Positions 1-5,918 of a stretch of DNA of 5,918 nt are shown here, one piece after another. The DNA comes from Colimorpha sp045598945. GTDB taxonomy: Bacteria > Bacteroidota > Bacteroidia > Bacteroidales > P3. The notes beneath the pieces are model-generated. The model made no database searches. It saw nothing but the letters and a program-made list of their open reading frames with translations, and had not been told where the DNA came from. Numbering within the stretch: the first letter of the stretch is position 1; each line of letters opens with the position of its first letter. The stretch spans positions 1-5,918 of the forward strand of contig JAZRVD010000132.1 of the NCBI GenBank assembly GCA_045598945.1, read 5' to 3'. The translations under genes were made by a program, and so were the position numbers.

Positions 1-2
1 AG

Positions 3-1388
3 CCGGGTCATATTTCAAACAGTGAAGCCAGGACGGACAACAGTAAATTCTATAGCAAGGTAACGTTCGATGTGGCGGTGCCTGCGGATGAGACCTCTTT
101 CCATGCTCTCATGCCCTATCAAGAAGCAATGAAAAGCGGCATGGTCACCCTGCCAATACATCAAGTTGCGCCTCAGGGCAGCAACGACCGCAATGCCAAC
201 ATTCTCTATGCAAGCTCTAACGACTCTTCCTTTATCTTTGCCCACGCCTGCGCCTATATCCGCCTGCGTGTGAAGAGCAACAGCCAGTCCGGCACACGCT
301 TCGTTATCCATAGCAGCAAGCCCGTTTCTGGCGTGTGCAGCTATGCGTTTGGCGATGGTCTCATGCTGACTGGCAGTACAGCCAACGGTGGCGACTCGGT
401 GTCGCTGACAACTGAGAATGACAATGCTAATATTTTTGCAAACGACACAGCCTATCTCGCCAATGTGCTGCCTACGAGTGAGAACTCCACTGTAATCTAC
501 GAGGTGAAGGACAACACAGGCAAGGTGGTGGCATCGTGTGCCGTGATAAACCGCAAGTTTGCCGCTGGCAGCGTCTACACCGTTACGCTTGATGGCGACA
601 AGCTTACCGCCACTGGCGAGTCTATTACCGTGCCGGGTCTCTTCTCGGTGTCTGACAATAAGAAAGTTGCCTTCTCCAATGGCAACCTGCAGTACAACGC
701 TTCTTCCAACACATGGCGCTTTGCCTCTAATCAGTGGGACTATGTAGGCAGTCCGTCGCTGAATGGTATTGAGGATTATGACAACGAAGTCCCCGGTAAT
801 GTCTCTGGTAGCGACAACGCTAATATTTCTGATACTTATACTGGCTGGATAGACCTTTTCGGCTGGGGTACAGGCAACGCCCCCACCAAGCATACAACAG
901 ACAAAGCTGACTATTCCACTTTCACCGACTGGGGGACAAATAGTAAGCTGATAACCGACCTTGGCGCCGGCTGGCGCACGCTGAGCCAAGAAGAATGGTC
1001 GTACCTTATCGACAATAGCAAGGCTGTCCGCAATGGTAAATGCGGACACGCTACGGTGAACGGCGTGGTAGGCATAGTGCTGCTGCCCGATGCATGGGTG
1101 CTGCCCGAAGGATGCAATTTTACAGTTGGTTATGGCAGTGGCTGGACTACGAACAATTACGAAGGAGATGCATGGACGAAGATGGAGGCTCGTGGTGCTG
1201 TGTTCTTGCCTGCTGCTGGCTACCGCTTCGGTCAGGAAGTCTACCACGTGGGCTTCCACGGCTACTACTGGTCCTCTACGCATAGCGGCGCCTACTACGC
1301 ATGTAACCTCTACTTCCTCAGTGGTTATGTGGGCACTAACTACTACAACCTCCGCTACAGCGGTCAAAGCGTGCGTTTGGTGCGGTAG
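3..1388 (+). CDS. Fimbrillin-like surface protein with C-terminal lectin-like variable domain, 5'-truncated
   Basis: The reading frame is open from the window edge, so the N-terminus (presumably with a signal peptide) is missing; 461 residues are visible, numbered here from base 3. Residues 1 to about 205 resemble the beta-rich, Ser/Asn/Thr-rich modules of Bacteroidales fimbrillin-like proteins. Residues about 220-461 form a second domain with VAFSNGNLQYN (222), WRFASNQWDYVG (238), GWIDLFGWG (281), GWRTLSQEEW (323), AVFLPAAGYR (399) and a terminal GQSVRLVR. That order matches the C-type-lectin/FISUMP-like domains often attached to Bacteroidales cell-surface proteins, including DGR target proteins. 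I infer an exported, probably surface-anchored, ligand-binding protein; the ligand is unknown. The GTG at 72 is an internal valine, not a start, because the frame and the fold-like sequence continue upstream. A hairpin follows the stop codon. The gene call is firm, the domain calls are by pattern recognition, and the DGR role is inferred. Confidence 0.85.
   Translation, partial: PGHISNSEARTDNSKFYSKVTFDVAVPADETSFHALMPYQEAMKSGMVTLPIHQVAPQGSNDRNANILYASSNDSSFIFAHACAYIRLRVKSNSQSGTRFVIHSSKPVSGVCSYAFGDGLMLTGSTANGGDSVSLTTENDNANIFANDTAYLANVLPTSENSTVIYEVKDNTGKVVASCAVINRKFAAGSVYTVTLDGDKLTATGESITVPGLFSVSDNKKVAFSNGNLQYNASSNTWRFASNQWDYVGSPSLNGIEDYDNEVPGNVSGSDNANISDTYTGWIDLFGWGTGNAPTKHTTDKADYSTFTDWGTNSKLITDLGAGWRTLSQEEWSYLIDNSKAVRNGKCGHATVNGVVGIVLLPDAWVLPEGCNFTVGYGSGWTTNNYEGDAWTKMEARGAVFLPAAGYRFGQEVYHVGFHGYYWSSTHSGAYYACNLYFLSGYVGTNYYNLRYSGQSVRLVR
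1221..1385 (+). other. Putative DGR variable region at the 3' end of the surface protein gene
   Basis: These 55 codons (residues 407-461) run up to the stop. Thirty-three of them end in C, and many are TAC, AAC, CAC, TTC, CTC, CGC or AGC, clustered in runs such as CTC TAC TTC CTC and AAC TAC TAC AAC CTC CGC TAC AGC. DGRs mutate adenines of a template, so AAC template codons become NNC codons, which can never be stops. The segment ends in the invariant-looking GQSVRLVR, as expected for the end of a lectin-fold variable protein where homing begins. No template repeat or reverse transcriptase is in the window, so the boundaries and the identity are inference; an ordinary Tyr-rich lectin-like C-terminus remains possible. 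Confidence 0.5.
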
Positions 1389-1401
1389 TTTGGTTTGCTC
1401 C

Positions 1402-1462
1402 AGAACTTGCTTGATTTGCGTTTCCCAAAACCAAAAGAAACCAATCCCAAGCAAGTTTTTCT
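1402..1462 (+). terminator. Probable terminator of the surface protein gene
   Basis: The arms AACTTGCTTG (1404-1413) and CAAGCAAGTT (1448-1457) are perfect complements. The inner GTTTC (1420-1424) and GAAAC (1437-1441) also pair, giving a long imperfect hairpin with small bulges. The 3' arm runs directly into TTTTTCTT. The position, 15 bases after the stop codon, fits an intrinsic terminator. The interrupted stem is longer than in a textbook terminator, so its efficiency is uncertain. Confidence 0.5.
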
Positions 1463-1512
1463 TCAACTGTGCGATGCGGGTGGGTCCTGCCGCCCTGCAC
1501 GCACAGTTGAAG
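1461..1512. repeat. Perfect 12-bp inverted repeat with GC-rich interior
   Basis: CTTCAACTGTGC (1461-1472) is exactly complementary to GCACAGTTGAAG (1501-1512). The 28-base interior can form a second stem, TGCGGG (1475-1480) with CCTGCA plus one G-T pair (1494-1499). It lies about 75 bases after the surface protein stop, beyond the probable terminator, and has no T-run of its own. It could be a remnant of a small repeat element, a structured RNA end, or the stem-loop that often follows DGR variable regions; known examples of the last have much shorter loops. The inverted repeat is certain, its role unknown. Confidence 0.7.
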
Positions 1513-1610
1513 CACCTGCCAATTAATTGTTATAGCCATCTGACAAGGCATGAAAACGGAGCTGTGAATATGGCTTTTTTGCCCCCATTTTCCCTTGTTG
1601 TATTTTTCTC

Positions 1611-1643
1611 TTGTGTTATATTGAAGAAAAAAACGTATCTTTG
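1611..1643 (+). promoter_or_regulatory. Bacteroidetes-type promoter for glutamine synthetase
   Basis: TATCTTTG at 1636-1643 matches the Bacteroidetes -7 consensus TAnnTTTG exactly. TTG at 1611-1613 lies 22 bases upstream and can serve as the -33 element, with spacing at the long end of the usual range. Transcription would begin around 1650, giving a leader of about 38 bases that is A/T-rich and has no Shine-Dalgarno sequence, as is usual in this phylum. I see no operator or riboswitch in the leader. Confidence 0.65.
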
Positions 1644-1687
1644 CACTCTCTTTTTCAAATCAATAATTTATAACACTATCATCAATC

Positions 1688-3193
1688 ATGTTAGAAGAGA
1701 ATTATAAGCTCAACCCCAACCAATTGGTTCAGTATCTCGAGAAGCCAATGAAGGAGTTCACAAAGGCCGACCTGCTCAATGCTATCCAGCATTTCGAGAT
1801 CGAGATGATCAACTTCCGTTATATGGCTAACGACGGTCGTCTCCACACCCTCAACTTCATCATCAACAGTCTCCATCATGCCGACGAGATCCTCACCTCC
1901 GGCGAGCGCGTTGATGGCTCCAGCCTCTTCCCATTCCTTGAGGCAGGCAGCAGCGACCTTTATGTCATCCCTCGTTTCCGTACCGCTTTCATCAATCCTT
2001 TTGCCGAGATACCCACCCTCGATATTCTCTGCAACTTCTACACCAAGGACGGCGAGCCTTTCGACATGGCTCCTGAATATACCCTTGCCAAGGCTGGCAA
2101 AGCTTTCCGCGAGGCTACCGGCGGCATGGAGTTCGAGGTCATGGGCGAGCTCGAATATTACGTCATCGCCCCTAAGGACGACCAGTATATGACTGCCGAC
2201 CAGCGTGGCTACCATGCTTCTCAGCCTTTCTGCAAGTTTGAGGAGTATCGCACACAGGCTATGCAGATGATTGCCGCCGCCGGCGGTCTTATCAAATATG
2301 GCCACAGCGAGGTTGGAAACTTTATGGTCGATGACACCATGTACGAGCAGAACGAGATCGAGTTCCTCCCAACTACTCTTGAGGATGCTGCCGATCAGCT
2401 CGTTATAGCCAAATGGATGATGCGCGAACTCGCTTATAAGTATGGCATCACCGTTACCTTCGCTCCCAAGATTACCGTCGGCGAGGCTGGCAGCGGCATG
2501 CATATCCACACCCGCGTCAGCAAGGACGGCAAGAACATGTATGTCGGCGAGAACGGCCTCTCTGAGGTGGCTCACAAGACCATCGCCGGCATCCTCAGCC
2601 TCGCTGGCTCGCTCACCGCTTTCGGCGACACCAACCCAACCAGCTACTTCCGCCTCGTGCCTCATCAAGAGGCTCCTACCAATATCTGTTGGGGCGACCG
2701 CAACCGTTCCGCTATGGTGCGCGTTCCTCTGGGCTGGACCAAAGGCAGCGGCAACATGATGGCCAACTGCAACCCTCTCGAAGCCAATGATGCCGTAGAC
2801 TTCAGCTACAAACAGACTATCGAGCTCCGCACTCCTGACGGCTCCGCCAACGTCTACCTCCTCCTTGCCGGTATGACTGTCGCCGCACGTCATGGCTTTG
2901 AAATGCAAAACGCCGTGCAGTATGCCAAAGACCGTTATGTCAGCGTCAATATCTTCGAGCATGAAGACGTCCTCAAGCGTCTCGAAGTGCTTCCTGACAG
3001 CTGCGCCGCCAGCGCCGACATCCTCGAGCGTGACCGTAAAATATATGAAGAGAAGGGCATCTTCAACCCAGCTCTTATCGACGGCATCATCAAGGATCTG
3101 CGCGCCTTCAACGACCGCACTCTCCGTAAGGACATTGGCAACGACTCTGCCAAGATTCTCGAGCTTGTCGAGACCTTCATCCACTGCGGTTAA
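1688..3193 (+). CDS. glnA: Glutamine synthetase, type I-like (about 500-residue Bacteroidetes form)
   Basis: Cytoplasmic enzyme making glutamine from glutamate, ammonia and ATP; 501 residues. The family core is present in order: DGSS at 76-79 (catalytic Asp loop of the N-terminal beta-grasp domain), ELE at 154-156 (metal-binding glutamates), E208 and E223 in EVG...EQNE, GSGMHIH at 268-274 (His272 corresponds to the conserved active-site His), NRSAMVRVP at 339-347 with its two arginines, and ELR at 379-381. The NLYDLPP adenylylation motif of enterobacterial enzymes is absent, so control by GlnE is unlikely. The stretch between E208 and E223 is longer than in enterobacterial GlnA. At about 500 residues it is longer than typical type I enzymes and far shorter than the roughly 730-residue type III enzymes also found in Bacteroides. 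It has its own promoter and a strong terminator, so it is probably monocistronic. Absence of TTA, CTA and TCA codons shows strong codon bias, suggesting high expression. Confidence 0.95.
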   Translation: MLEENYKLNPNQLVQYLEKPMKEFTKADLLNAIQHFEIEMINFRYMANDGRLHTLNFIINSLHHADEILTSGERVDGSSLFPFLEAGSSDLYVIPRFRTAFINPFAEIPTLDILCNFYTKDGEPFDMAPEYTLAKAGKAFREATGGMEFEVMGELEYYVIAPKDDQYMTADQRGYHASQPFCKFEEYRTQAMQMIAAAGGLIKYGHSEVGNFMVDDTMYEQNEIEFLPTTLEDAADQLVIAKWMMRELAYKYGITVTFAPKITVGEAGSGMHIHTRVSKDGKNMYVGENGLSEVAHKTIAGILSLAGSLTAFGDTNPTSYFRLVPHQEAPTNICWGDRNRSAMVRVPLGWTKGSGNMMANCNPLEANDAVDFSYKQTIELRTPDGSANVYLLLAGMTVAARHGFEMQNAVQYAKDRYVSVNIFEHEDVLKRLEVLPDSCAASADILERDRKIYEEKGIFNPALIDGIIKDLRAFNDRTLRKDIGNDSAKILELVETFIHCG

Positions 3194-3222
3194 TCTTTTG
3201 CACGTCGTGTGCTGAATATTTC

Positions 3223-3264
3223 AACGGTCATCTATGCAGCACATAGATGACCGTTGCTTTTTTT
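3223..3264 (+). terminator. Strong intrinsic terminator after glutamine synthetase
   Basis: A perfect 14-bp stem (AACGGTCATCTATG, 3223-3236, with CATAGATGACCGTT, 3242-3255) encloses a 5-base loop CAGCA and is followed by GC and seven consecutive T residues (3258-3264). It starts 30 bases after the glnA stop codon. The ATG at 3247 lies inside its 3' arm, which argues against that codon as the start of the next gene. Confidence 0.93.
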
Positions 3265-3285
3265 CTTAACCTCATATCTTGTTTT

Positions 3286-4452
3286 ATGATGCCCTCTGCA
3301 AGAGATTTGCTTATCACCCCTTCGCCTTTCCCTCCTTACGACAATGCCGTTGAAGATGGCCTGCTGGCTGTTGGTGGCGACCTCAGCCCCCAAATGCTCG
3401 TTACGGCCTACAGTCTTGGCATCTTTCCGTGGTTTAGACAATGCGACGACTATTATTGGTTTTTCCCTGACGACCGTATGGTCGTTTACCCTAACAGTTA
3501 TCGTTGTTCCAAGTCGTTAAAGCGTGTCTTGCGTTCTGGCAAGTTCGAGGTGCGGGTAGACACATCTTTCCGGCAGGTTATGCAGTGCTGCGCCAGCACT
3601 GCGCGCAGTCATGAGGGCAGCACATGGATAACGCCCGACTATATCGACGCTTATACTGATCTTCATCAGCTTGGCTTGGCTCATTCTTTCGAGACATTCC
3701 TCAATGGCGAGCTGGTTGGCGGACTCTATGGCGTGTCGCTTGGCAGGGTGTTTTTTGGCGAGTCGATGTTCCATACCTGTGCCAACGCCTCCAAGGTGGC
3801 TTTCGCCAAGCTTGTCGATTTCTCTCTTCGCCATGGCTTCGACTTCATCGACACCCAGATGGCGTCGCCTCACATGCACGACTGGGGTGGCACCCCTGTC
3901 AATAGCGCTGCTTTCGCCAAGCTCATTCAGCCGCTTAATGTCGACGAAACACTCCAGTGCCATTGGTCGGCACATACCGTTACGCTTCTTTTGGGCTCCA
4001 ATCAGGGCAGCCGTTATCAACTTATACGGCAAGCCTTAGATATGATATCCAATGAGGTCGGCTTCGTCTCACAAGCTTCCGATTGCTACGAGACCGAGCC
4101 CTGGGGCTTCGACAGCCCTAATAAGTTTCTCAATATCGCCGTCAATGTAGAGACCTCGTTATCGCCTCACGAGGTGCTGACACAAGCCCTCGACATAGAA
4201 CGCTCTCTTGGCCGTCAGCCTCATGTGGTCCAAACTCTGCAAGACGGCTCGCGTCAATACGCTGACAGACCTATCGACATCGACATCATCTTCTACGATA
4301 ACATCGTCGTCAATACCCCCGACCTTCAGATTCCGCATCCTCGCCTCCACCTGCGCCAGTTCGTCCTCGAGCCCCTCTGCGACATCATGCCGCAATACAT
4401 CCATCCGGTGCTGCATCAGTCTGTCGCCAACCTGTTGCATCAGCTACAGTAA
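3286..4452 (+). CDS. Fusion of leucyl/phenylalanyl-tRNA-protein transferase (Aat) and HPPK (FolK)
   Basis: A single 388-residue frame with two complete enzymes. Residues 1 to about 225 are Aat, which moves Leu or Phe from aminoacyl-tRNA onto N-terminal Lys/Arg of proteins for degradation by the ClpS/ClpAP route. It shows GLLAVGGDLSP and YSLGIFPWF near the N-terminus, W114, GESMFH (E159) and DTQ (D189, Q191); the last four sit a constant three residues after E. coli W111, E156, D186 and Q188. Residues about 232-385 are 6-hydroxymethyl-dihydropterin pyrophosphokinase: VTLLLGSN (232), YETEPWGF, RPIDID (328-333; D331 and D333 match the Mg-binding pair of E. coli HPPK) and IPHPRLHLR (H351, R357). 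No ATG, GTG or TTG lies in frame near the junction, so FolK has no separate start. I chose the tandem ATG at 3286/3289 because the upstream ATG at 3247 lies inside the terminator hairpin and the Aat family begins here. No clear Shine-Dalgarno sequence or promoter is visible. Confidence 0.92.
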   Translation: MMPSARDLLITPSPFPPYDNAVEDGLLAVGGDLSPQMLVTAYSLGIFPWFRQCDDYYWFFPDDRMVVYPNSYRCSKSLKRVLRSGKFEVRVDTSFRQVMQCCASTARSHEGSTWITPDYIDAYTDLHQLGLAHSFETFLNGELVGGLYGVSLGRVFFGESMFHTCANASKVAFAKLVDFSLRHGFDFIDTQMASPHMHDWGGTPVNSAAFAKLIQPLNVDETLQCHWSAHTVTLLLGSNQGSRYQLIRQALDMISNEVGFVSQASDCYETEPWGFDSPNKFLNIAVNVETSLSPHEVLTQALDIERSLGRQPHVVQTLQDGSRQYADRPIDIDIIFYDNIVVNTPDLQIPHPRLHLRQFVLEPLCDIMPQYIHPVLHQSVANLLHQLQ

Positions 4453-5790
4453 TGGCGTCATGTATATAGGTATAAACTCGTATCCGTTCTCCTCCTTGTA
4501 GTCCATGCAGTGTATGATGTAGGGCAGGTGTATCTGGCTTGCAAACTTGTTCCTGAATTTGCCTATCGACGAGAATGTGTAGTTCTTGCCCGACTTCACC
4601 TCTATGGGACAGATGTTGTGCGCATTCGTCAGCGTCGGCTTCTCCACCAAAAAGTCTATCTCCATACGCTCCTCGGCTGTCCGGCTGCTCTTGCTGTAAA
4701 AGTATAGCGTATGACCGCTTGCCACCAGCATCTGCGCCACAATGTTCTCTATCATCATCCCCTCGTTTATCTCCAGTTTGTCAAGCATCAGCTTCTGGTA
4801 CAGCTCTTCGCCTTGTATGCTTTTTTCGTCAAAGGCATGCGATATCAGCAGCCCTGTGTCGCTCATGTAGCACTTGAACGACATGGCGTCGCGCTTCAGC
4901 CTCATGCCAACCTGTGGCTCGGTAACGTTATAGCAGCTGTTTACATATTTGGCGTCCAACAGCCATAGAAATGCCGATTCGTAGCTCCTGTATCTCGCGC
5001 TTTGCTCTATGTCGGCAAGCCTAAAACGCTTCTCGTGCTTCTGTAGCTCGCCGGGTATCTGCTCCCATACCGCTTTCACCTTCTCGCCATAGCCTCTCAC
5101 ATGCTTGTCTATGCTCTTGCGGTATAGCGACAGTATATCCCTCTTCACTACGTCTACCTTCTGAAAGTTCTTGGTCTCTGCATATTTCGCCACAGCCTGA
5201 GGCATGCCGCCCACTATCATATATTGCCTGAATAGCGTCATCGCCTTCCTATGCATGGGACCCATAGGCTTTCTTTTCTCAAAACACTGCTGTACAAACG
5301 GCCAGGTCATCTCGTCGCCTATAGCCCACAAAAACTCCTCAAAATCCATCGGATTCATCTGTATCGACCTCTCCTCCGATGGTATCAGTATGTCCTGTGT
5401 GTTCTCGTTTATGCTCACTAACGAGCCCGTCTCTATGTAGTCGTAACGTCCGTCAGCAACCAGATGCTTTATGGCCTGCCGTGCCATGGGATATTTCTGC
5501 ACCTCGTCAAATATCACCACCGACTCTCTCTCATATAGTTTCACTCCTGCCACATTCTGTAGGTATATCAAAAATTCTTCGGTCTCGTTGAGGTAATCGT
5601 CAAATACTGCCTTCATCGATTTGCTGATATGTGCAAAGTCTACCAGTATGTACGACCGGTATTCTCTTTTTGCGAACTCTTCTACAATAAAGCTCTTGCC
5701 AATTCGTCGAGCTCCTTCTACTAATAGCGCTACCGCTCCTTGCTCTTCTTTTTTCCACTTTATAAGCTCGTTATATATCTTTCTTTTCAT
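4444..5790 (-). CDS. AAA family ATPase with DUF4143 C-terminal domain
   Basis: A 448-residue protein of the AAA_14/DUF4143 architecture. Walker A is GARRIGKS (26-33), Walker B is VVIFDEVQ (91-98, D95/E96), and ETGSLVSI (120-127) is the usual following strand with a sensor-like position. MNPMDFEEFLWA corresponds to the family's conserved linker motif. The C-terminal half carries IDFLVEK (D378) and PIEVKSGKN (E397, K399), resembling the D...ExK core of PD-(D/E)XK nucleases and typical of DUF4143. Its cellular role is not established; members are very common in Bacteroidales and often sit near mobile or accessory DNA. I chose the ATG at 5790, which follows AAGAAGAA; the alternative TTG at 5814 lies inside a promoter-like octamer. 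The 3' end overlaps the end of the convergent aat-folK fusion by 9 bp. No downstream terminator is seen on this strand. Confidence 0.9.
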   Translation of the reverse strand: MKRKIYNELIKWKKEEQGAVALLVEGARRIGKSFIVEEFAKREYRSYILVDFAHISKSMKAVFDDYLNETEEFLIYLQNVAGVKLYERESVVIFDEVQKYPMARQAIKHLVADGRYDYIETGSLVSINENTQDILIPSEERSIQMNPMDFEEFLWAIGDEMTWPFVQQCFEKRKPMGPMHRKAMTLFRQYMIVGGMPQAVAKYAETKNFQKVDVVKRDILSLYRKSIDKHVRGYGEKVKAVWEQIPGELQKHEKRFRLADIEQSARYRSYESAFLWLLDAKYVNSCYNVTEPQVGMRLKRDAMSFKCYMSDTGLLISHAFDEKSIQGEELYQKLMLDKLEINEGMMIENIVAQMLVASGHTLYFYSKSSRTAEERMEIDFLVEKPTLTNAHNICPIEVKSGKNYTFSSIGKFRNKFASQIHLPYIIHCMDYKEENGYEFIPIYMTPLL

Positions 5791-5811
5791 TTCTTCTTTT
5801 TTTAGACGTTG

Positions 5812-5819
5812 CAAATTTA
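5812..5819 (-). promoter_or_regulatory. Possible -7 promoter element of the ATPase gene
   Basis: Read on the minus strand this is TAAATTTG, an exact match to the Bacteroidetes -7 consensus TAnnTTTG, 21 bases before the ATG at 5790, implying a short leader of roughly 15 bases. No TTG is found at the proper distance upstream, so only half of the expected promoter is visible. The surrounding sequence is A/T-rich. Confidence 0.4.
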
Positions 5820-5858
5820 CATTATTTTCCTCAATTATAGAAATTTATTATCATCGCC

Positions 5859-5914
5859 TTGCACCAAAACAAGATTTTTCCTATCCTCTTTTTGCACCAA
5901 AACAAGATTTTTCC
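5859..5914. repeat. Two copies of a perfect 23-bp direct repeat, period 33 bp
   Basis: The unit, beginning TTGCACCAAAACAAG and ending ATTTTTCC, occurs at 5859-5881 and again at 5892-5914 without mismatch, separated by 10 bases (TATCCTCTTT). The array may continue past the window edge. It lies about 70 bases upstream of the ATPase start. The 33-bp period is a multiple of three, and on the minus strand one frame reads KNLVLVQKEDRKNLVLVQ and ends at a TAA at 5837-5835, so it could be either the tail of an upstream gene or non-coding binding sites. Confidence 0.9.
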
Positions 5915-5918
5915 CACC

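Noticed and set aside
72..74. GTG as the start of the surface protein
   Set aside because: The same frame is open back to the window edge with matching composition, and no ribosome-binding or promoter signal precedes this codon. The gene is simply cut by the window.
15..1466. 483-codon open frame on the minus strand across the surface protein gene
   Set aside because: It is aligned codon-on-codon with the sense frame and is open because the sense gene rarely uses TTA, CTA or TCA. The encoded protein has no recognisable domain, while the sense protein does.
1570..1582. Second terminator before the glutamine synthetase promoter (T-run after GGC)
   Set aside because: The preceding bases form no stem longer than about four pairs.
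1691..3184. 497-codon open frame on the minus strand covering glutamine synthetase
   Set aside because: Codon-on-codon shadow of a strongly codon-biased gene; no start signal and no recognisable domain.
3254..3282. Promoter giving a leaderless aat-folK transcript (TTG, 18 bases, TATCTTGT)
   Set aside because: The -7 element departs from TAnnTTTG at two positions and its TTG lies in the end of the glnA terminator stem; too weak to call.
5812..5814. TTG as the start of the ATPase
   Set aside because: It lies in a TAAATTTG promoter-like octamer; the ATG at 5790, preceded by AAGAAGAA, starts the protein just before its nucleotide-binding domain as expected.
5859..5914. CRISPR array
   Set aside because: Only two 23-bp copies with a 10-bp spacer; far too short a spacer, and no cas genes nearby.

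Overview
The window looks like chromosomal DNA from a gut-type Bacteroidales bacterium (Prevotella-like or a relative; genus not resolvable by eye). Support comes from a fimbrillin-like surface protein, a roughly 500-residue glutamine synthetase of the type common in Bacteroidetes, a Bacteroidetes-style promoter (TTG, then TATCTTTG) with an A/T-rich leader lacking a Shine-Dalgarno sequence, and an AAA_14/DUF4143 ATPase of a kind abundant in this order.

Layout. Bases 1-1388 (+) hold the 3' part of a surface protein: a fimbrillin-like segment followed by a C-type-lectin-like C-terminal domain ending GQSVRLVR. The last ~55 codons have the composition expected of a diversity-generating retroelement (DGR) target, but no reverse transcriptase or template repeat lies in the window. 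Bases 1389-1687 are non-coding: a long hairpin with a T-run (probable terminator), a perfect 12-bp inverted repeat, and the promoter of the next gene. Bases 1688-3193 (+) are glutamine synthetase, closed by a very strong terminator at 3223-3264. Bases 3286-4452 (+) encode one polypeptide joining leucyl/phenylalanyl-tRNA-protein transferase (Aat) to HPPK (FolK). Bases 5790-4444 (-) encode an AAA ATPase converging on the fusion gene, the two 3' ends overlapping by 9 bp. Bases 5859-5914, upstream of the ATPase, carry a perfect 23-bp repeat twice with a 33-bp period.

The genes do not form one pathway. Glutamine synthetase assimilates ammonia, the fusion protein combines N-degron tagging with a folate-synthesis step, and the two flanking genes (variable surface protein and DUF4143 ATPase) are accessory in character. 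The items most worth following are the Aat-FolK fusion, the putative DGR variable region, and the ATPase with its upstream tandem repeat.
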